A stretch of 6,620 bases of DNA from JAZDLR01 sp964540995 (lineage in GTDB: Bacteria; Patescibacteriota; Patescibacteriia; UBA1558; 2-01-FULL-52-15): assembly GCA_964540995.1 (NCBI GenBank), contig CAZIOU010000029.1, positions 1 to 6,620 on the forward strand, in the 5' to 3' direction. Positions 1 through 5,506 of this stretch are shown here, in pieces (position 1 is the first letter of the stretch; each line of letters starts with the position of its first letter). The notes under the pieces are model-generated. The model was not told the origin of the DNA. It did no database searches and saw only the letters and a program-made list of their open reading frames with translations. The translations under genes were made by a program, and so were the position numbers.

Positions 1-59
<59 letters not shown>

Positions 60-448
60 GAGTGAGCTTAATTGGCTCGAAAAAAATTCATGTTGTGTTA
101 CTGCGCATAACGCAGTAACGAATTGACATTAACCGTCACATTTCAATTGTTATTCACTATATAATGGTGTTGCTGTTGATTCAGTTGTCAAGGGACTTTT
201 CTCTAGCTGCATCAGGTATCAGTTGAAGTTCAACCCGCCTTCGCCGAGGCTTCGGAGGGTTGCGCATCATCTGATCATTTTCTGTAAGTTGCGCAAGAAA
301 AAACAGAAATATCCGAGCTACAGATACTACTGTTCGTTCTCAACTCATTAAATTGTCACCGGCAGCTACTCCGGTTTGAGGTTTCAAGCCTCAAGGAAAT
401 GAAATGGATGTTGATGGGTAAGAAGCACTACAAAGGGCAAGTAGCATC
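60..448 (-). other. Transcribed leader of the pre-16S rRNA
   Basis: No gene is seen between the rRNA promoter and the 16S 5' end. Read on the minus strand this stretch holds several potential hairpins: TTGAGG/CCTCAA (376-394, 7-nt loop), TTGCGCA/TGCGCAA (260-296, 23-nt loop), a near-perfect palindrome at 222-234, and a 9-bp stem at 97-119. The part next to the 16S (60-180) is AT-rich and contains a run of seven T. Pre-16S leaders normally pair with the 16S-23S spacer for RNase III-type processing. The partner strand lies outside the window, so pairing cannot be tested here. No clear boxA antitermination sequence was recognised. Confidence 0.6.
97..119 (-). other. Hairpin just upstream of 16S rRNA
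   Basis: This is a perfect 9-bp inverted repeat (GTTACTGCG / CGCAGTAAC) with a 5-nt loop, about 40 nt before the mature 16S 5' end on the minus strand. A tract of seven T follows about 10 nt further downstream (84-90 region). The hairpin-to-T distance is too long for an intrinsic terminator, so a role in rRNA folding or processing is more likely. A second, short stem (GAGC/GCTC) lies at 64-78. Confidence 0.5.
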
Positions 449-477
449 AGTTTAGACAAGGTTGAGCCTCTTGTCAA
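449..477 (-). promoter_or_regulatory. Promoter of the rRNA operon
   Basis: Read on the minus strand there is a perfect -35 hexamer TTGACA (472-477), a 17-bp spacer and a -10 hexamer TAAACT (449-454, 4 of 6 matches to TATAAT). Transcription would start near position 442 and run into the 16S gene about 380 nt away. The sequence upstream of the -35 box is a GC-rich hairpin rather than an A/T-rich UP element. A second perfect TTGACA lies closer to the 16S (186-191), but its best -10 candidate is spaced 19 bp or more away, so this upstream pair is the main candidate. Confidence 0.72.
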
Positions 478-509
478 GCCCCGTTAGAAGTCAGGCTTTC
501 TAACGGGGC
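478..509 (-). terminator. Strong hairpin between the glycosyltransferase gene and the rRNA promoter
   Basis: This is a 12-bp perfect stem (GCCCCGTTAGAA / TTCTAACGGGGC) with an 8-nt loop, 25 nt after the stop codon of the membrane glycosyltransferase gene. Its base touches the rRNA -35 box. On the minus strand it is followed by TTGACAAG rather than a U-tract, so it is not a canonical intrinsic terminator. It probably ends or insulates the upstream operon, or stabilises its mRNA 3' end. That role is inferred from position and stem strength. Confidence 0.5.
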
Positions 510-534
510 AAGCCCTTTTGCTGGAGGCGATTTA

Positions 535-1773
535 TTACTTGCTTATGATCAGATGCCAGAGGGTGAAATCCTGCCCAGAACGCCAAGGGTCGACGAGGCC
601 GCCGAAGGCCATGTAGAGCGAGAAAAGCCCAATAATTGCCCAGATATAGCGCTGGCGAGCTGGGAGCTGGGGCCAGTATTCTACTGCTGCCCAGAGCCAG
701 ATAGGTACCAAGGGGAGGCTCCAGCGTAAGCCGTAAGAAGCCCCGCCGAGATCATTGGTAATGGCGACCACTCCGACGAGGTAGGCGACGCTGCCCCAGT
801 AGAGCACATGTCTCTGGTAACGGCTAAGTTTAGACGCTCCGTTACGAAGAAGCGCCCAGAAGCCGAGTAGCAAGATAGGAGTATAGATGAAAAGTCCCTT
901 GCTCCAGCCCAAGAGTGCACGGAATACATTATAGAGAATCGAAATGGGTGTCTGCAGTGTGAGATCGGTACGCCAGCTATTCTCGGGTAGCGAGAGATAA
1001 TCTTTGGCGGTCAGATACATGGGTAAGATGCTGCCGCTGGTTAGCCAATTGAGATAGAGCGTGAGTATGATGCCAGGGATGACAGCTGCTAGATAGTGCC
1101 AAGGGTGACGTCGGATCTGCGGCCAGAGAAGTGCGGTCATCATGATCAGCCAGATCGAACCGAACGGTACATCGATGGCTGGTAATATCCCTACCAGCAA
1201 GCCAATGCCAACAATAATCTTGGGAGTAAGTGGTGATCGTAGTAACCAGTAGAAGGTAACAAAGGCCAGAGCAGCGGTGAGGACATGATTATTAGAAACT
1301 GTGGCAAAGGGAAATAGTAGTGTGCCGCAACTTCCAATGATAAGCCAGAAGAGTTGCCAAGAATTTGGAAACTGGAAACTGGAAACTAGTCGATACCAGA
1401 GGCGAATGATCAATAGATAAGGAAGTGCTGCCAGAAGTAGCGTGAGAACAAAATAATTAGCATTAGCGCTGGGAGATAACACCGGGTTGTGTAAAAATTT
1501 GATAGTCCGCAATAGCCAAAACGCTCCGGCAGCACTAATTGATAGTAGTGGCGGCTTGTCCGAATACCAACCGCGATGAGGTAGGTAAATAGTATCGGCG
1601 TATTGCCTCGAGGTGTGCTGGTAGATAACGAGACTTTGACGTTCAACTAGTGATCTTACGGTGAAGAACCGTGACAGATCATTGGCCGAGCTATAGACGA
1701 CTTTGGTAGTCAACAAAAGAACCGCCAAGAGTAAGGCGGTCATGATGTACAGCGGATAGTTGGCTTTAGTCAT
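535..1773 (-). CDS. GT-C fold integral membrane glycosyltransferase (ArnT/PMT, GT39-like)
   Basis: This 412-residue polytopic membrane protein has about ten hydrophobic segments. It shows the layout of GT-C glycosyltransferases, which transfer a sugar from a lipid-linked donor on the outer face of the membrane. After the first membrane helix (residues 9-28) comes a loop with an acidic residue (Asp32, in NDLSRF), the usual site of the catalytic Asp. It is followed by HRGWYSDKPP (66-75), a loop typical of this superfamily. Later signatures are GLFIYTPILLLG (293-304) and ASYGLRWSLPLVP (345-357). Donor and acceptor cannot be told from the sequence; cell-envelope or protein glycosylation is the likely setting. 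The start overlaps the end of trmD by 8 nt, with no Shine-Dalgarno, which suggests coupled translation. A start at residue 11 is a less likely alternative. It is the last gene of its operon. Confidence 0.75.
   Translation of the reverse strand: MTKANYPLYIMTALLLAVLLLTTKVVYSSANDLSRFFTVRSLVERQSLVIYQHTSRQYADTIYLPHRGWYSDKPPLLSISAAGAFWLLRTIKFLHNPVLSPSANANYFVLTLLLAALPYLLIIRLWYRLVSSFQFPNSWQLFWLIIGSCGTLLFPFATVSNNHVLTAALAFVTFYWLLRSPLTPKIIVGIGLLVGILPAIDVPFGSIWLIMMTALLWPQIRRHPWHYLAAVIPGIILTLYLNWLTSGSILPMYLTAKDYLSLPENSWRTDLTLQTPISILYNVFRALLGWSKGLFIYTPILLLGFWALLRNGASKLSRYQRHVLYWGSVAYLVGVVAITNDLGGASYGLRWSLPLVPIWLWAAVEYWPQLPARQRYIWAIIGLFSLYMAFGGLVDPWRSGQDFTLWHLIISK
1367..1387. repeat. Three tandem copies of a 7-bp unit inside the glycosyltransferase gene
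   Basis: GGAAACT is repeated three times without interruption on the plus strand. On the coding strand it covers the stretch encoding VSSFQFP (residues 130-136), in a predicted loop between two membrane helices. Because 7 is not a multiple of 3, gain or loss of one unit would shift the frame. Three units together preserve it. Confidence 0.9.
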
Positions 1774-2440
1774 GTGAAAGTGAGATGGATTTCTTTTGTT
1801 GCTTACGCCAAGTGGCTATCTTCTGATGATCACCAGACAAGAGTACATCTGGTACTCGTTTACCTTTGTATACTTCTGGCCGGGTGTAGTGTGGATATTC
1901 GATAGCGGTTTGATTATGTTGGATACTATCATAGGACTCATCAGCTACCGACGCTTCCTTGCCGACCACTCCGGGGATCATACGGGCAACCGAATCAATT
2001 ATTACCGCTGCTGGCAATTCTCCACCCGTTAGTACGTAGGGTCCGATGGAAATAATTTCATCAACATACTGTTCGATACGAGCATCGATAGCTTCATAGT
2101 GACCAGAGATAAATATTAGACGCTTATATTTGGCCAGACGCTTGGCTTGATTCTGATTGAAGAAAGAACCTTTGGGAGCCAGGAGGATGACGCGAGTGGA
2201 TTTATTTTTGCTACGGTAAATTTTCTGTAAGGCTTTGTGCACCACGTCAACCTTCATCACCATACCAGCACCGCCACCATAAGGAGTGTCATCTACCTTA
2301 CGATGCTTATCGGTGGCTGCTTGGCGGATGTCGTGCGTCTTGATAGTGATCAATTTCTTGGCTTGGGCACGTTTAAGAATTGATTCTTGGAAATAAGAAT
2401 CCAGTGAGTGCGGGAAGATAGTGAGGAGGTCAAAACGCAT
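1766..2440 (-). CDS. trmD: tRNA (guanine-N1-)-methyltransferase TrmD
   Basis: TrmD methylates N1 of G37 next to the anticodon, using S-adenosylmethionine in a trefoil-knot pocket, and so prevents +1 frameshifting. At 224 aa it is shorter than E. coli TrmD (about 255), mainly at the C terminus. Visible landmarks are MRFDLLTIFP (1-10), DDTPYGGGAGMVMK (50-63), the knot region SGHYEAIDARI (112-122) and SIGPYVLTGGELPA (131-144), then DSVARMIPGVVGKEAS (149-164), and YPHYTRPEV (182-190) with VLLSGDH (199-205). Arg153 corresponds to the catalytic Arg154 of E. coli. Two usually conserved positions differ: Pro134 replaces Asp in SIGDYVL, and by eye Glu168 (in ADESY) aligns with the catalytic Asp169. 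The start overlaps the end of the upstream fusion gene by 11 nt, without a good ribosome binding site, so the two are probably translationally coupled. Confidence 0.96.
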   Translation of the reverse strand: MRFDLLTIFPHSLDSYFQESILKRAQAKKLITIKTHDIRQAATDKHRKVDDTPYGGGAGMVMKVDVVHKALQKIYRSKNKSTRVILLAPKGSFFNQNQAKRLAKYKRLIFISGHYEAIDARIEQYVDEIISIGPYVLTGGELPAAVIIDSVARMIPGVVGKEASVADESYDSIQHNQTAIEYPHYTRPEVYKGKRVPDVLLSGDHQKIATWRKQQKKSISLSHD

Positions 2441-4205
2441 AGTTGATTTTCTTCAGTATCACGATAGCACGTTTGGTAATAGTAGCAATATCAGGTACCG
2501 CACTAGTTCCTTTGCCCGTTACTTTGTAACTAGCAGTGGCATTGCCGAAGGCAGCGGCCACCACCGGATCACGATGATACAAATAGCCAGTCATAAATCC
2601 AGCGTTGAAGCTGTCACCGGCGCCACCAGTATCAACCGCCTTAACTTGGTACGTTGGTACGGTGAAGAATTTAGCTCGTGTGGCGACCAGTGTTGCTTGT
2701 GAACCTTGCGTTAGCACCACCAGCGGGAAACCATTTTTGGTCAGATGAAGCATTTTTTGTTTCAGCGATTTGCATGATGATGGGAAGTACATATGTTCAA
2801 TATCTTCGTCGCTGACGCGGAGAATATCAATTTTATTACGCCACTGTTTCCAACCATTCCAGCGATGGTCAACCAAATAGTAATAACTGTCTTTGGCTAG
2901 TTTAACTTTTCGAGTCAGACCTTGGATGTCAAGGAACACAGGGAACAAACGCTTGTCCGGTATTATGCTCGGAGTAATCTCCTGGTAGATTGGATTCAAG
3001 ATCAAACCATTGACACCGGCAATATTTCTACGAAGTTCTGCGTCAGTCAGACTTGAAGGCAGGACAGAGGACATACGAATGATTCTTTTTGCAGTTCGGT
3101 AGTCGATAGCGAAGTTGTTACTCTTGGTACGTTTGGCACGGGTCGCTTGTATGTTTTGGGCAGCTAGCTGCTTGACCCCACCTTCAATGTCACGAGCTCC
3201 GATGGTAACGACCCGCACGTCAAGTCCTAATTTCTTAGCTGTCTCAGCACCATAGATGACGCCACCACCGAAGCGCTCTCGTATGCCGTCAGAGTACAGA
3301 GGAGTGGAGTGACTGATACTGCCAACAAAGGCAACGGAGAATTGTTGTACGTGAGGTAACAATCTCTTGATAGTGCTGGCATGGCCGGCGATCAACATCG
3401 TATGATTGACTAGATCGGGTTTGTTGTAGTGTAGCTGCCGTCCCCACGAATCTTGCAATTTTCCACCGGCTTCACGCACGATAATATCGGCCGCGGCCAC
3501 GTCCCATTCTTTGCTGCCACCACGGAAAGAAATAAGGGCATTATGATGTCCAGCTGTAGTGGCGACGATTCGATAGGCTAATGAGCTTGGGAAGACAAAG
3601 TGCTGACCAGGGAAGCGATACAAATTCTCTTTGATCACGCGTTCATGTGAATTGAGGCCAATAGTAATTTCTTTTTTAGTCGCTGGTTGCATTTTTAACT
3701 TAACCCAAGGCTTGGTACCTTTCCGATACCAGGTGCCACGATTTTTTTCGGCGATCCATATTTCGCCCAAGACAGGCGCATAAACCACGCCAAGCTGTAA
3801 TTCGCCGCCTCGTGCCCAAGCAATACAGATCGAGAAGCTATGTTGACGTTTCTTAGTAGCTCGGCCCAAGAGGAATTGTGAAAAATCTTTGGTACCATCG
3901 ATAGGATCGATGATCCAGACAGATTTCTGCTCCACACGTTTGGCGCTACTAGTTTCCTTATATGACTCTTCTGTTAGGAGGAAGTCGTGGGGATATTTTT
4001 TCCGGATAGATTGGATAATATAGTCGTCGAGCATTCGATCGACTGAAGTGACGATTTCGAGACCGTTGGTGACATTATTTTGTTTCTGGGTAATATGTTG
4101 TGAGCCGCTTTTGGACTGCTGAATGTTGGTTGCTTCTTGCATTAACAAACGACCTGCTTCTTCAGCCACCGATAAAGCATAGTGTGCTCGGGTAGATAAT
4201 TTCAT
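2430..4205 (-). CDS. Fusion protein: inositol-monophosphatase-family phosphatase plus PfkB-family sugar kinase
   Basis: This is a single 591-residue open frame (numbered from the ATG at 4205) that joins two enzymes. Residues 1 to about 285 are an inositol monophosphatase/CysQ-like Mg2+-dependent phosphatase. The metal-binding motifs are EES (79-81), WIIDPIDGTKDF (97-108) with Asp100 and Asp103, and EWDVAAADIIVREAGG (233-248) with Asp235. Residues from about 290 to 591 are a PfkB/ribokinase-like domain, with GGGVIYGAETAKKLG (313-327) in the substrate region and DTGGAGDSFNAGF (525-537) carrying the anion hole and catalytic Asp531. The substrates cannot be deduced. Inositol phosphates, sugar phosphates or 3'-phosphoadenosine phosphate are all possible for the phosphatase half. 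The ATG at 4211 is an alternative start two codons earlier, but it sits directly on the -10 box, so 4205 is preferred. The gene is first in the operon with trmD and the glycosyltransferase. No frameshift or internal start separates the halves. Confidence 0.88.
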   Translation of the reverse strand: MKLSTRAHYALSVAEEAGRLLMQEATNIQQSKSGSQHITQKQNNVTNGLEIVTSVDRMLDDYIIQSIRKKYPHDFLLTEESYKETSSAKRVEQKSVWIIDPIDGTKDFSQFLLGRATKKRQHSFSICIAWARGGELQLGVVYAPVLGEIWIAEKNRGTWYRKGTKPWVKLKMQPATKKEITIGLNSHERVIKENLYRFPGQHFVFPSSLAYRIVATTAGHHNALISFRGGSKEWDVAAADIIVREAGGKLQDSWGRQLHYNKPDLVNHTMLIAGHASTIKRLLPHVQQFSVAFVGSISHSTPLYSDGIRERFGGGVIYGAETAKKLGLDVRVVTIGARDIEGGVKQLAAQNIQATRAKRTKSNNFAIDYRTAKRIIRMSSVLPSSLTDAELRRNIAGVNGLILNPIYQEITPSIIPDKRLFPVFLDIQGLTRKVKLAKDSYYYLVDHRWNGWKQWRNKIDILRVSDEDIEHMYFPSSCKSLKQKMLHLTKNGFPLVVLTQGSQATLVATRAKFFTVPTYQVKAVDTGGAGDSFNAGFMTGYLYHRDPVVAAAFGNATASYKVTGKGTSAVPDIATITKRAIVILKKINYAF

Positions 4206-4211
4206 GAGCAT

Positions 4212-4220
4212 AGTATAACA
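4212..4220 (-). promoter_or_regulatory. Extended -10 promoter giving a probable leaderless mRNA
   Basis: On the minus strand the sequence reads TGTTATACT, an extended -10 element (TGn plus TATACT, 5 of 6 matches to TATAAT, at 4212-4217). The hexamer ends 6 nt before the ATG at 4205, so transcription would begin at or next to the A of that start codon. No Shine-Dalgarno precedes either possible ATG. This TAnnnT-N6-ATG arrangement is the hallmark of leaderless genes in other bacteria. No clear -35 box was found at the expected distance (TAGCTT at 17 bp). Confidence 0.6.
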
Positions 4221-4231
4221 GTGAGGTATGA

Positions 4232-4263
4232 CAAAAGCTACCGACCGAGATCGATAGCTTTTG
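4232..4263 (-). terminator. Hairpin terminator after khpA
   Basis: This 13-bp stem with a 6-nt loop lies 13 nt after the khpA stop codon. Transcribed from the minus strand, every position pairs, one of them as a G-U wobble, and the stem ends in UUUUG. On the plus strand the same site would be a C-A mismatch. That asymmetry supports function in the khpA direction. The U-tract lies mostly within the stem, so termination may be partial and allow some read-through into the downstream operon. Confidence 0.65.
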
Positions 4264-4276
4264 AAATAGATGGAGA

Positions 4277-4588
4277 TTATAATTTCAGATCTTCCATACC
4301 AGCATCATTGGTGGCTGGTGCTTCCGGCATTCTGCGTGAACCTTCTGGTTCATAGATCTTCAGATTGACGCGGGAGTTGTTCTTGGCTCCGACGACGCGT
4401 AGCAATGTTCTGAGAGAGCGAGCAGTCTGACCTTCACGACCAATGATTTGGCCCATGTCGGTCGGGTTAACTTTCAGGGTTAGGAGGACGCCCATTTCAT
4501 CAACCGTACGGTCGATGCTGACGTCATTAGGATTATCAACTAGAGTCTTAACCACATACTCTAGAAATTCCAAGTCTTTTTCTGCCAT
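4277..4588 (-). CDS. khpA: KH-domain RNA-binding protein KhpA (YlqC family)
   Basis: KhpA is a small cytoplasmic RNA chaperone. In Gram-positive bacteria it pairs with KhpB/Jag and influences cell elongation and small-RNA regulation. The protein has a single type II KH fold. The N-terminal helix contains LEFLEYVVKTLVDNP (6-20), and the RNA-gripping GXXG loop is GREG (50-53) in the family signature MGQIIGREGQTARSLRTLL (45-63). The family is usually 75-85 residues. This copy has 103, the excess being a polar C-terminal tail from about residue 82 (EGSRRMPEAPATNDAGMEDLKL region). The gene sits between rpsP and trmD, its standard neighbourhood. No strong Shine-Dalgarno precedes the ATG; the nearest purine run is AAAAAAGTAAG, 8-18 nt upstream. 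A hairpin in the leader may affect translation. Confidence 0.95.
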   Translation of the reverse strand: MAEKDLEFLEYVVKTLVDNPNDVSIDRTVDEMGVLLTLKVNPTDMGQIIGREGQTARSLRTLLRVVGAKNNSRVNLKIYEPEGSRRMPEAPATNDAGMEDLKL

Positions 4589-4612
4589 TCGTTATGACTT
4601 ACTTTTTTAAGA

Positions 4613-4642
4613 TCTATGATTGCTTCTTGTAACAATCATAGA
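4613..4642 (-). promoter_or_regulatory. Hairpin in the 5' leader of khpA
   Basis: This is a perfect 10-bp inverted repeat (TCTATGATTG / CAATCATAGA) around a 10-nt loop, 25 nt upstream of the khpA start codon. On the minus strand it is followed by CTTAAAAAAGTAAG, not a U-tract, so it is not a terminator. Depending on which -10 box is used, it lies at the extreme 5' end of the khpA mRNA or just inside it. mRNA stabilisation or binding by a protein, possibly KhpA itself, is a hypothesis only. Confidence 0.55.
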
Positions 4643-4646
4643 ATAT

Positions 4647-4688
4647 ACTCTAGCATTATTTTATAAAATGTCAATCATGATTTTGAAA
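4647..4688 (-). promoter_or_regulatory. Candidate khpA promoter
   Basis: Read on the minus strand, a perfect TTGACA -35 box occupies 4669-4674. Its best-spaced -10 is TAGAGT (4647-4652, 16-bp spacer, 4 of 6). An alternative pair is TTTCAA (4683-4688) with TATAAA (4660-4665), spaced 17 bp. TATATT (4642-4647) looks like a -10 but lies 21 bp from TTGACA. The exact start site is therefore uncertain, but a minus-strand promoter in this AT-rich stretch is likely. Confidence 0.5.
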
Positions 4689-4743
4689 GGTCATTGGTTG
4701 CTTGATTGACATTTATCTAATAATCTGTTATTTATTGATTGAC
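4670..4743. repeat. Three copies of an 8-bp motif (TGATTGAC) at 33-bp steps between divergent promoters
   Basis: The motif occurs inverted at 4670-4677 and direct at 4703-4710 and 4736-4743. Successive copies start exactly 33 bp apart, close to three helical turns. The first two form part of a 12-bp perfect inverted repeat (4666-4677 and 4703-4714). The first copy overlaps the khpA -35 box, the second overlaps the -35 box of the secreted-protein gene, and the third covers that gene's expected transcription start. The layout would suit an operator controlling both directions, but two of the copies owe part of their similarity to the -35 consensus TTGACA. Confidence 0.6.
4706..4734 (+). promoter_or_regulatory. 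Promoter of the secreted-protein gene
   Basis: There is a perfect TTGACA (4706-4711), a 17-bp spacer and a weak -10 TATTTA (4729-4734). A TGT triplet directly before the -10 gives an extended -10 element. Transcription would start near 4741, leaving a leader of about 23 nt that contains the ribosome binding site at 4753-4758. Confidence 0.6.
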
Positions 4744-4763
4744 CCTAACCCCAGGAGGTACCC

Positions 4764-5420
4764 ATGTTCCGCCTTGTGATGGTAGTTCTTTTCATCTTTT
4801 TCACGAATAGTTCGATTGCTTCTGCTGACAAGGGAAAGCTGCTGTTGCACTTCTCTGCAGACGGTGCCGTGCCCACTGCAATGCCCTGTTACCAAGGTGG
4901 TAATGGGCCAGTGACTTCGGCTGCGGTCGGAGTATCGGGCCGCCTCTACATCCTCGCCGCTGACTTCAATGTCACAGAGGGACTGGAGGAGGTCTCGTTC
5001 GGGATTGATTTCAGTCCGAGTATCCGACTTACGAACTGGACATTGCTGGCCAGTCTGGATGGACCGACTGGTACCAACTGGCCGGAGACAGGCAACGGCA
5101 TCAAGGTGTTCTGGAATCCTTGTTCGTATCTAGTGAACGTTCAGGATCCTGATTCGCCTGATAATGGTTTCGCCGTCCTTGGCTACTTCCAGTTGAATTC
5201 CACCGGACCTGGCTATGTGGCTCTGACGCCCAATTATTGGATTGATATTCCGGGCGGAGAGCTCTACTGGCGGAATTGTGATCTGGTCTACCACTTCATG
5301 ACAGCCGATCGGCTTGGTCGCTTCGAAGTCGGAGGGTCAGGGATTAATCCCTGTAGCCTCGATCAGCCGATTCCGGTGATCGGCTCCACCTGGAGCCGAC
5401 TGAAAGCGAGCTATCGCTGA
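4764..5420 (+). CDS. Predicted secreted protein of unknown function, four cysteines
   Basis: The 218-residue product begins with a clear Sec signal peptide. It has a short basic N terminus, a hydrophobic core (residues 4-13), and an Ala-Ser-Ala cleavage site after residue 21 (SIASA|DKG). No membrane anchor or sorting signal follows, so it is probably exported. The mature part is rich in Gly, Pro, Asn and aromatic residues with alternating hydrophobics, as in beta-sandwich proteins. Its four Cys (42, 120, 172, 197) could form two disulfides. I recognise no catalytic motif. The stretch YILAADFNVTEGLEEVSFGI (62-81) recalls secreted cohesin-like or FlgD-Ig-type proteins of environmental bacteria, but this is only an impression. 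A strong AGGAGG at 4753-4758 fixes the start. GC content is about 54% over 4801-5280, against 38-50% in sampled lines of the flanking conserved genes. It is the only plus-strand gene and ends at its own terminator. Confidence 0.85.
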   Translation: MFRLVMVVLFIFFTNSSIASADKGKLLLHFSADGAVPTAMPCYQGGNGPVTSAAVGVSGRLYILAADFNVTEGLEEVSFGIDFSPSIRLTNWTLLASLDGPTGTNWPETGNGIKVFWNPCSYLVNVQDPDSPDNGFAVLGYFQLNSTGPGYVALTPNYWIDIPGGELYWRNCDLVYHFMTADRLGRFEVGGSGINPCSLDQPIPVIGSTWSRLKASYR

Positions 5421-5431
5421 ACTGTTCTCAT

Positions 5432-5456
5432 GAGCCCCTTCCTAAGGAGGGGGCTC
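5432..5456 (+). terminator. Rho-independent terminator of the secreted-protein gene
   Basis: An 11-bp stem (GAGCCCCTTCC / GGAGGGGGCTC, with one G-T wobble) and a 3-nt loop begin 12 nt after the stop codon and are followed by TTTTATAT on the plus strand. This is a textbook intrinsic terminator. Confidence 0.88.
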
Positions 5457-5470
5457 TTTTATATACAAAA

Positions 5471-5499
5471 TCCCCGCACACAACTTGTGTGTGCGGGGA
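5471..5499 (-). terminator. Rho-independent terminator of the small-gene pair
   Basis: A 12-bp GC-rich stem (TCCCCGCACACA and its complement) with a 5-nt loop lies 7 nt after the stop codon of the downstream small gene. On the minus strand it runs into ATTTTGTATAT, a U-rich tract. It faces the plus-strand terminator, so the convergent genes are insulated from each other. Confidence 0.85.
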
Positions 5500-5506
5500 A
5501 AACGTA

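Noticed and set aside
158..191. Second rRNA promoter on the minus strand (TTGACA at 186-191)
   Set aside because: The -35 is perfect, but the best -10 candidates (CATTAT, TATATA) are 19 to 22 bp away, outside or at the limit of normal spacing. It is recorded only as a possibility.
681..1646. Short minus-strand frames inside the glycosyltransferase gene
   Set aside because: They are out-of-frame readings of a gene with clear membrane topology and motifs, and have no initiation signals.
2421..2702. Plus-strand open frame opposite the kinase half of the fusion gene
   Set aside because: It is antisense to a well-supported gene, has no ribosome binding site and no recognisable protein.
3695..3937. 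Minus-strand 80-codon frame inside the phosphatase half
   Set aside because: It overlaps the DPIDGT region of the real frame and shows no coding features.
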